From Candidatus Saccharicenans sp. (lineage in GTDB: Bacteria > Acidobacteriota > Aminicenantia > Aminicenantales > Saccharicenantaceae): a DNA stretch of 64,000 bases. Positions 16,437 through 22,588 of this stretch are shown piece after piece; positions within the stretch are counted from its first letter, which is position 1; every line of letters starts with the position of its first letter. The position numbers were made by a program, and so were the translations under genes. A model generated the notes under the pieces. That model did not search any database. It worked only from the letters and a program-made list of their open reading frames with translations, and was not told the DNA's origin. The DNA is taken from the NCBI GenBank assembly GCA_030017715.1, contig JASEIU010000001.1, positions 713,834-777,833 of the forward strand, read 5' to 3'.

Positions 16437-18335
16437 CTATTTTCCTCTGGCCAGGTCGATCATCAGCTTGACTTCTTTGACCATTTTTTCGGTGTCGCCT
16501 TCAAAACCGATACTCTTGAACCTGATCTGGCCGCTGGGGTCGATGACGAATTTAGTGGGAATTCCTGACACGCCGTAATCTGCTACCACTTTATCTTCGG
16601 TGTCCATCAGGACATAAAAGGGATATTGATTCTTTTCCAGGAATTCTTTAACTACCTGTTCCTTGTTGGCTTCATCCTGCCAGGTATTGACGAAGACAAA
16701 AGCCACCGACTGGTCTTTCTGGTATTCTTCGACCAGCTTCTTCAGGCCCGGGAAAGAACCCAGGCAGGGACCGCACCAGGTGGCCCAGAAGTCCAGGATA
16801 ACCACTTTGCCCCGGTAATCCGACAGCTTGACGGCCTTGCCTTCTATGTCTTTTAGTTCAAAGGCCGGGGCCGGTTGCCGGATCATCTTTTTCTTTAGCT
16901 CCTGAAGCAGGGCTTCGGTGGCTCCGGTCTCGAGGGCCGAGCGGTACTCATCCCAGCCGCTATCCGAGCCCCTGGCTCCGGCATAGGCCTGTTTGAGCAG
17001 GTCCAAGATGTCGGAACCGGTAAATCCCTTGCGGGCCGCAGCTTCCAGAACCTGGAGAGCCGGCTCAAAGTTTTTATTCTCCAGAAGAACCCTGGCGTAA
17101 TCCATGGAGATGCCGGACTGCTGGCCGTTGCTGGCTTCATAAGCCTGGCGCAATGAACCGATGGCTTCGTTCAGCTGGCCCTGCTTCCAGAGCAGGTTTC
17201 CTTTCAGGCTGAGCATCATGGCCTTCAGGCTGGTCTCCATCTCCTCCCGCCATTCCTCTTCGGTGTAATAGGCGGGTTTATATTTGTCCGGATTAGAAAG
17301 GTGTTCAGACATCAGAGAAATTCCGTTGTCGAGAGCCTTGAGGGCCAGCGGGGTCTGACCTTCCTGGCTGGCCTGATTGGCCACGGCGTAAAAATAATAG
17401 GGCTGGGCTTTCAGCCGGTTATCTAAAAGGAAGCTATTGGCTTCTTCCAGCTTTTTCTCCTGGAACATCGACTGGGTAATCATGCCGATTATGGATTCGG
17501 TGTACCTGGAGTCGGGGTAAGTTTCTTGAAATTGTTTGACAAAGTTCATTCTTTCCTTCGGGTCCTGGATGGTTTGAAGCTGCATCAAGGCCTGAATCTG
17601 GAAAAATTCACCGCCGGGATTTTTCTGGGCCTGCTGCGCCATGGCCATAGCTTTTTCCTGGTTTCCGGTCTGGGCAAAAAAGCGATACAGAGTCACCAGG
17701 GTTGAGTCGTCCAGGTCGGGGAGGGCGGAAATTTCCTCCAGAAAATCCTTGGACTTCTGCTCCCAGCCTTCTTTCTTGGTGGCCTGGAGCAGGCGCAGAT
17801 AGCTGTTGACAAACTGTTTCTTGATGTCGGGGTTGGCCAGGAAGTCGGCTTCCGTCAGACGAAGAGCTTCATTGAGGTCCTGGTTGATGCCAACCAGCTG
17901 GCCCCAGGAAGTATAGGCTAAGGCCAGTCCGGCCCGGTGGCCGGGCAGAAGTTTGCCCTCAGGCGTGTGGAGGGCAAAGATATAGCCTTTTCCTTGATTG
18001 TTGTCTTCATTTTCTTTATCCAGTCTGACTTTGGCCACCAGTCCGTAGGCCTCTTTATCTATGGAATAGACGGCGGTCCATTTCTTGCCGCTTTTCTTAA
18101 GGTCAACGGCCTGAACCTTTGGCAATTCCGTAGAATAAGAATAAACGTAAAGACTTAGGGCCTCCCGGGAAGCCTGGTCTTTATCGGCCGGGAGGTAAGT
18201 GAAAGTAACGGTGTCGCCCGGTTTGGCTTTGGCCGGCGACATGGTCAACTGAGAGGAAGAACTCTTTCCTGAGCAAACCACCAGTGACAAGGCAACCAGG
18301 AGTATGGTTATGAGCAGAGAAAATGATTTTTTCAT
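16437..18335 (-). CDS. Envelope protein with TPR-like repeats and C-terminal TlpA/thioredoxin domain
   Basis: 632 aa from the ATG at 18335 (AAAGGA upstream). An N-terminal signal segment ends in LSLVVCSGKSSSS, possibly a lipoprotein signal with a non-ideal lipobox. A beta-rich domain of about 100 aa (KPGDTVTFTYLP) is followed by a long helical region that reads as degenerate TPRs. From about residue 490 a TlpA/AhpC-type thioredoxin domain begins (APAFELKDIEGKAVKLSDYRGKVV), with WCGPC near 517-521 and the cis-Pro segment GIPTKFVID. It is probably a periplasmic thiol-disulfide reductase attached to a protein-interaction scaffold. The DsbD-alpha-like gene is transcribed in the same direction upstream. 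Confidence 0.85.
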   Translation of the reverse strand: MKKSFSLLITILLVALSLVVCSGKSSSSQLTMSPAKAKPGDTVTFTYLPADKDQASREALSLYVYSYSTELPKVQAVDLKKSGKKWTAVYSIDKEAYGLVAKVRLDKENEDNNQGKGYIFALHTPEGKLLPGHRAGLALAYTSWGQLVGINQDLNEALRLTEADFLANPDIKKQFVNSYLRLLQATKKEGWEQKSKDFLEEISALPDLDDSTLVTLYRFFAQTGNQEKAMAMAQQAQKNPGGEFFQIQALMQLQTIQDPKERMNFVKQFQETYPDSRYTESIIGMITQSMFQEKKLEEANSFLLDNRLKAQPYYFYAVANQASQEGQTPLALKALDNGISLMSEHLSNPDKYKPAYYTEEEWREEMETSLKAMMLSLKGNLLWKQGQLNEAIGSLRQAYEASNGQQSGISMDYARVLLENKNFEPALQVLEAAARKGFTGSDILDLLKQAYAGARGSDSGWDEYRSALETGATEALLQELKKKMIRQPAPAFELKDIEGKAVKLSDYRGKVVILDFWATWCGPCLGSFPGLKKLVEEYQKDQSVAFVFVNTWQDEANKEQVVKEFLEKNQYPFYVLMDTEDKVVADYGVSGIPTKFVIDPSGQIRFKSIGFEGDTEKMVKEVKLMIDLARGK

Positions 18336-18884
18336 CTGAAATCCTTTCATTGATTTTATCCATTATCGCAGAATTTGGGCGGTTTGACAAATATATCTGC
18401 GGGCTTATCCAGTCACGTAGTCAGTGGAGTGGTCTGTTGCGGCCCGCCTCCTCCCGTCCCCGCTCCACCCATCCCCCCGCGAGGAACCCCTTTCGCTGCG
18501 GGCGGTTCGGAGACAGGCCGCGCCACCCTCCTTTTGTCCGTTCCTCTCCGTTTCATTCTCAGCCTTGGAGGGAAGACTGGGGCAGCGCGCAGGCGTTATG
18601 GCCTGACTATTTCTAAGGTAGAGTCTATTTTTGGCAGGATCCTGTCACCATCCTCACTCTCCTGTGAAGGTCACGGAGACAAAGACCTCGCAGGATTGGC
18701 TGTCGGCAGCCCGGGGTATTTAGCAGGGGAGTCTGGCCACCCTTTTATTTTCTATCCAGCGACGAGTTTCAGATGCTGAGCCTGCCGTAGCGCAGAACAT
18801 TTGGGAAAAGAAAGTTTTGACTGCCTGTATCCGTTTCCGGCCAATAGTGCTGTTATGAACCTGGATATAGAGGCGGCTAAGTTT
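18336..18884. other. 549-bp intergenic region, no recognised gene
   Basis: Separates two minus-strand envelope genes. The part at about 18420-18560 is C-rich on the plus strand (several CCCC runs and a CGAGGAACCCC segment) and unlike the neighbouring coding sequence; short frames here have no homology that I recognise and no ribosome sites. No tRNA, tmRNA, RNase P or SRP signature was found on either strand. An 8-bp palindrome AGGATCCT lies at about 18637-18644. Could hold an unknown structured RNA or a decayed gene. Confidence 0.4.
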
Positions 18885-19412
18885 TCAGGAAGCAATTTTA
18901 ATGGTGGCAGCGAAGGGGATAGTTGCCGGGCGCAGGCAGGCTTCATCATCGCAGGCCTGGTAGCGGACCTTTCCTTCTATTTCCAGGGAGGTGCCGCAGA
19001 TGTCTTCAGCCAGCTCCATTTTAATTTTAATTGTGACCTGTCCATCATAAACGGAGATAGGTTTATCCGAAAATTTGAATTTTTTCTTTTTAGCTTCCGG
19101 GAAGATTATTTCTTTGACTTCATAGGCGGGGTCTTTTTTAAGTTCAGCCGAGGTGGGAACGAGCATTTCATCTCCGGGCTGGTTTGAATTGATGTGGAAT
19201 CCCGGAGCGATCGTCAGCTCCAGTTTAAGTTCGAACTGATCGCCCGGGCCGACCGGCTTTTCCGGCGGAATAGCCTTAATTTTTACTATCTGCTGGTTGT
19301 CGCTTCTGGATTGCGGTCCAGCGCTCATTGTCGCCCGGGGTGTGGATAATCCTGCCAGAAAGCAAAGGTAAACTAAAAAAATAATCGGGCGGGTTGCCTT
19401 TCTATTTTTCAT
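18885..19412 (-). CDS. DsbD alpha-domain-like secreted protein (disulfide corrector family)
   Basis: 175 aa from the ATG at 19412 (GAGGA upstream); the longer frame to 19514 is rejected. N-terminal signal segment followed by about 130 aa resembling the periplasmic N-terminal domain of DsbD: GPGDQFELKLELTIAPGFHINS, then VRYQACDDEACLRPATIPF, where the two cysteines are the redox-active pair that passes electrons to periplasmic partners. The transmembrane and thioredoxin domains of full-length DsbD are missing, so this is a stand-alone alpha domain. It lies upstream of the TlpA-type protein on the same strand and may share its redox pathway. Confidence 0.82.
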   Translation of the reverse strand: MKNRKATRPIIFLVYLCFLAGLSTPRATMSAGPQSRSDNQQIVKIKAIPPEKPVGPGDQFELKLELTIAPGFHINSNQPGDEMLVPTSAELKKDPAYEVKEIIFPEAKKKKFKFSDKPISVYDGQVTIKIKMELAEDICGTSLEIEGKVRYQACDDEACLRPATIPFAATIKIAS

Positions 19413-19533
19413 ATTCGTCTTCCTCAGCGTTAAGAATAGCCGAAGCGCAGGGTTTTTTCCACCAGGCTCTCCAGGATATGGGGGCACGGCTTCACCAGGA
19501 AGTATCGAAGCCAAAAAGGTCGGATATGTCTAT

Positions 19534-19563
19534 TTGCATCAAACCAGAATCTCGGTCTATAAT
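19534..19563 (+). promoter_or_regulatory. Candidate sigma70-type promoter for the 19641 gene
   Basis: TTGCAT at 19534-19539 and a perfect TATAAT at 19558-19563 with an 18-bp spacer. The predicted start near 19570 leaves a leader of about 70 bases before the ATG at 19641. Confidence 0.5.
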
Positions 19564-19640
19564 CGCGGCAGATGATAGTAAATATTCTAGTTAAAAATTT
19601 CCTGATAATGTCCGGAGAACTTACTCAGGAGGGTTAATCG

Positions 19641-20078
19641 ATGCTTAAAAGAGGAGTCTTCTTTCTGGCCCTGGCCATTTTAATTATTCCTTCCGGATAT
19701 TCGTTGCTGGCAACCGACTGGCAATGGGTGGGCACTTTAACTCTATCGTCAAATGTGGAGAGGAAAGATTACGTCGACCTGCAGACAATCGTCTATGACA
19801 GAGCTAATAAGACCGTAACCTACCGCATTCTGAGTATTGTCATCGACTCCAGTTTGACGACCAAAAGATATGCTAGACACCTGACCAGGCTGGAATCGGG
19901 GTATAAAACCAAAATCCTTGATTTTCAGGTATGCGATGCTGGCGACAGGGTATTGATGTTTACCAAAGAAGGCTGGGAAGACCCAACCTGGATGGAGCCT
20001 GAGGACCTATCTCTGCTTCAAAGAGCGATTGATATGGTGCTGGAGAAACTGGAGGGAAATCAGATGTCTAATCACTGA
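19641..20078 (+). CDS. Small secreted protein of unknown function
   Basis: 145 aa with a signal peptide (hydrophobic residues 6-25, ending SLLATDW). The mature part starts WQWVGTLTLSSNVERKDYVDLQTIVYD and resembles small proteins that report surface-exposed acid-resistance or YARHL-type domains only superficially; I do not recognise the family. Two cysteine-free strands and a C-terminal helix (LLQRAIDMVLEKLEG) are predicted by eye. The ATG has a strong AGGAGGG upstream, and a good promoter precedes it. It lies just before lexA, but a gap of 200 bp and a separate lexA promoter argue against one operon. Confidence 0.7.
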   Translation: MLKRGVFFLALAILIIPSGYSLLATDWQWVGTLTLSSNVERKDYVDLQTIVYDRANKTVTYRILSIVIDSSLTTKRYARHLTRLESGYKTKILDFQVCDAGDRVLMFTKEGWEDPTWMEPEDLSLLQRAIDMVLEKLEGNQMSNH

Positions 20079-20244
20079 ACAATATTTAAGCCAGGTGATT
20101 TTTTGGGATGAAGCCAATAACCCCGGGATGGATAAAGGGGGGAACAGTCAGGCAGGAAAAAGATTACCGTAAGATTTCTAAAACAGGAAATTAACAGAGG
20201 GTTAGACCATCATCTCTCCTGATTGATAATTTTTAGTTTTTAGC

Positions 20245-20298
20245 TTGACAAGGCCTTTTTTCGGGATTATTTTATAGGTGGTGAACAAAATGGTTAAC
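20245..20298 (+). promoter_or_regulatory. lexA promoter and possible autoregulatory operator
   Basis: Perfect TTGACA at 20245-20250 with TTATTT at 20268-20273, spacer 17. Immediately downstream, GTGAAC at 20281-20286 and GTTAAC at 20293-20298 form an imperfect inverted pair overlapping the lexA start region. LexA repressors usually bind their own promoter, so this is a candidate operator, but it matches neither the Bacillus nor the E. coli consensus exactly. Confidence 0.4.
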
Positions 20299-20904
20299 AG
20301 AATGAAAAGGACTCTGACCGGAAGGCAGAAGGAAGTTCTAGAGAGAATCCGGGAATTTATCCTGGAACGCGGCTATGCTCCCACAGTCCGGGAAATCGGT
20401 CAGCTGGTCGGCCTTAACAACCCTTCGGCGGTTTTCAAGCATCTGCTGAGCCTGGAAAAGAAGGGCTACCTCAGGCGCGAGGGCGGAGAAATTCGCCTGG
20501 CCGGGATGCCCGAAGCGGTCAGCGCCGTCCGCCTTCCTCTGGTCGGTCTGGTTCCGGCCGGGACCCCGCGGGAAATGTTTGACACGCTGGGCGAGACGGT
20601 GGAGGTCCCCTCCTGGTTTTCCGGACGGAAGAGCGGCAACCTTTTCTGTCTCAGAGTTACCGGAAAGAGCATGATCGACGCTTACATAGATGACGGCGAC
20701 CTGGTGGTCATCGAAAGGACTGATACTGCCAGCTCGGGCCAGATGGTGGTGGCGCTTCTGGAAGATGGGTCGGTGACCCTGAAGCGCCTGCGCCGGGAAC
20801 GCGACCGGGTGCTGCTCGTCCCGGAGAATCCGGCCTTCAAGCCGATTGAGGTTCGGGAGGCCAGAATCATCGGTCGGGTAGTCGGCGTCATCCGAAAATA
20901 TTGA
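20290..20904 (+). CDS. lexA: LexA repressor (SOS regulator, S24 family)
   Basis: 205 aa. N-terminal winged helix-turn-helix at about 8-70 (RQKEVLERIREFILERGYAP, then PTVREIGQLVGLNNPSAV). The cleavage site VPAG is at 88-91 (Ala90-Gly91), the catalytic Ser127 lies in GKSM, and Lys165 in TLKRL completes the Ser-Lys dyad, so RecA-stimulated self-cleavage should be intact. Possible starts are GTG 20278, ATG 20290 and ATG 20302; 20290 is chosen because AGGTGG lies eight bases upstream. dinB and dnaE2 follow on the same strand, as in lexA-linked mutagenesis cassettes of many bacteria, implying that this copy governs damage-inducible translesion synthesis. Confidence 0.93.
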   Translation: MVNRMKRTLTGRQKEVLERIREFILERGYAPTVREIGQLVGLNNPSAVFKHLLSLEKKGYLRREGGEIRLAGMPEAVSAVRLPLVGLVPAGTPREMFDTLGETVEVPSWFSGRKSGNLFCLRVTGKSMIDAYIDDGDLVVIERTDTASSGQMVVALLEDGSVTLKRLRRERDRVLLVPENPAFKPIEVREARIIGRVVGVIRKY

Positions 20905-20906
20905 TT

Positions 20907-21016
20907 TTGACGATCGGCGGACATGAGCCGGGGCTTACTGTGGTGGAGCCGATCGTCGGGGGTTCCAAGGGGGTATGACCCCTTGGTCGCAGGGCGTGGG
21001 TTTGATGCCCCGCCCG
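20907..21016. repeat. Dispersed structured repeat, copy 1 (lexA-dinB intergenic)
   Basis: A 110-bp sequence closely matching 34613-34721. It opens with GACGATCGGC and carries its inverse complement GCCGATCGTC about 30 bp later, forming one hairpin; the second hairpin is CCAAGGGG / CCCCTTGG around 20976-20997. The block ends in GATGCCCCGCCCG. Immediately downstream in this copy only, a further hairpin lies at 21046-21080. It occupies nearly all the space between lexA and dinB. Conserved hairpins in two unlinked places suggest a REP/MITE-like element or a structured RNA. Confidence 0.85.
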
Positions 21017-21045
21017 AGAAGGGGAGGCAGGGAGCGAAGCGAACG

Positions 21046-21080
21046 TTGGAAGGGGGAACGCGAAGCGGTTCCCCCTCCAA
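21046..21080. repeat. Inverted repeat with GCGAAGC apex between lexA and dinB
   Basis: Arms TTGGAAGGGGGAAC (21046-21059) and GGTTCCCCCTCCAA (21067-21080) pair over about 13 bp with one bulge. The apex is GCGAAGC (21060-21066), a heptamer known to form an exceptionally stable mini-hairpin; the same heptamer also occurs at 21034-21040. There is no T-run, so it is not a standard terminator. It could limit read-through from lexA into dinB or be part of the repeat element. Confidence 0.7.
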
Positions 21081-21108
21081 GTTGGCTCTGATTGTCAGGA
21101 AACAGAAC

Positions 21109-22365
21109 ATGCGTAAGTCGGAGGAAAATTTTCCCGTTTTCAGGAAAAGGCGATATGTAGTCCACGTCGACCTGGATGCCTTTTTTGCCTCGGTTGAAGT
21201 GCTGCTCAACCCGGAGCTTAAAGGAAAACCGCTGGTGGTCGGCGGACTGCCGCACGAGCGCGGGGTGGCTTCCACCTGTTCCTATGAGGCGCGGAAATAC
21301 GGAGTTCATTCCGGGATGCCACTGCGGCAGTGCTATAAACTCTGCCCCCGGGCTGTCTTCGTCCGCGGCAATTACCATCTCTACCAGGCCTTTTCCGAAA
21401 AGTTTTTCCGCCTCCTGCACGAATACACTCCGGATGTGGAAGAAGCTTCGCTCGATGAAGCCTACTTAGAATTTACCCGCTGCCGGCATCTGTATTCTTC
21501 TTTCAGTGAGGTGGCTAAAGAAATAAAGTGCCGGGTGGAGAAGGAGCTGGGACTGGGCGTTTCGGTCGGAGCGGCATCCAACAAGATCTTAGCCAAGTTA
21601 GCCACGAAGAAAGCCAAGCCCGGCGGGTTTTTTGAACTTCAGCCAGGGGAGGAGGAAGAATTTCTGCGGGAACTCGACATCTCGGAAATTCCGGGTATCG
21701 GACCGAAGGCCCAGGTGATGCTGCGACTGCTCAACGTCCATAAGATTGCCGACCTCTGGAAGCTTCAGCTCGGGACGCTGCGCTCGCTCTTTGGAGTCAT
21801 GGGCGATGAGCTTTACCTTCTGTCGCGGGGGATGGACTGCCGGTCGCTGGCAGTTGAGGGGAAACCGAAATCCTTCTCCCGCGAGGCCACTTTTCTCCAG
21901 GACATCTGGGACCGGGACCTGCTGCTGGCGCACCTGGCCTACCTCTGCGACCGGCTGGCCCTGACCCTGCGGCAGGAAAAATATTATGCCCGGGTGATAG
22001 AAGTCAAAGCCCGCTATTCGGATTTTAAGACAGTGAGCAGGCGCCGGGTGCTGTCTCTTCCAGTCCAGGAAACCAACCGTATCTACCGCCTGGCTGAAGA
22101 GCTTTTCCTGGAGCTGTGGGAAGGGTCGCGCCTGGCTCTGCGGCTGGTCGGGGTTAAGGGAAGCGAGCTGGTGGAAGCCCGGCATCTTTCGCTCTTTGAA
22201 ATCTATTCCGAGCGGGAAGAGCGGCTGTCGCAGGCTCTCGACCGGGTGCGGGGAAAATACGGTTTTAATGCCCTGCTGACGGTGCGGGAGAAGATGCTGA
22301 GCGGGGTCTATGATGAAGACCGGGGCCGCGGCTTTATCCTGAAGACGGCTTCCTTAACCAGGTGA
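21109..22365 (+). CDS. dinB: Y-family DNA polymerase (DinB/Pol IV type)
   Basis: 418 aa from the ATG at 21109 (AGGA upstream). The frame stays open back to 20923, but that extension is the translated repeat and is rejected. Catalytic carboxylates are present: Asp21 in DLDAFFASVE and Asp116-Glu117 in SLDEAYLEF, so it should be an active error-prone polymerase rather than an ImuB-type pseudo-polymerase. Helix-hairpin-helix thumb segment (ISEIPGIGPKAQVMLRLLN) and little-finger region follow. Between lexA and dnaE2 it forms a lexA-dinB-dnaE2 set for damage tolerance. No beta-clamp motif was confidently located at the C-terminus. Confidence 0.92.
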   Translation: MRKSEENFPVFRKRRYVVHVDLDAFFASVEVLLNPELKGKPLVVGGLPHERGVASTCSYEARKYGVHSGMPLRQCYKLCPRAVFVRGNYHLYQAFSEKFFRLLHEYTPDVEEASLDEAYLEFTRCRHLYSSFSEVAKEIKCRVEKELGLGVSVGAASNKILAKLATKKAKPGGFFELQPGEEEEFLRELDISEIPGIGPKAQVMLRLLNVHKIADLWKLQLGTLRSLFGVMGDELYLLSRGMDCRSLAVEGKPKSFSREATFLQDIWDRDLLLAHLAYLCDRLALTLRQEKYYARVIEVKARYSDFKTVSRRRVLSLPVQETNRIYRLAEELFLELWEGSRLALRLVGVKGSELVEARHLSLFEIYSEREERLSQALDRVRGKYGFNALLTVREKMLSGVYDEDRGRGFILKTASLTR

Positions 22366-22588
22366 GGAAGCGGGAGGAACAACCTGAAGTAAAAAAAGAA
22401 ATCGAAAGATAAGGGAAAAAGAACGAAGTCGATGAACAGATGAGGTGACATGAGAATACATTACAACGAAGGAGAACGCAGGATTGAGACGCTGAGAATT
22501 AAGAACGGGAAAAAAGGGAAAGATAAAAGTAGCAGGTAAAAAAGGAAGGCAGACAAGAAGATAGATGGGTGGTGAACTGGAGTCGAAC
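22366..22588. other. Purine-rich spacer between dinB and dnaE2
   Basis: The coding strand is strikingly rich in A and G (for example the runs around 22390-22445 and 22500-22560), with few pyrimidines. No credible gene is present on either strand, although imuA would be expected about here in a canonical cassette. The dnaE2 ribosome site TGGAG lies at its end. It may be a decayed coding sequence or a long unstructured leader. Confidence 0.5.

Noticed and set aside
20923-21108. N-terminal extension of the DinB reading frame
   Set aside because: It is the in-frame translation of the dispersed repeat; the polymerase domain starts after ATG 21109, which has its own AGGA.
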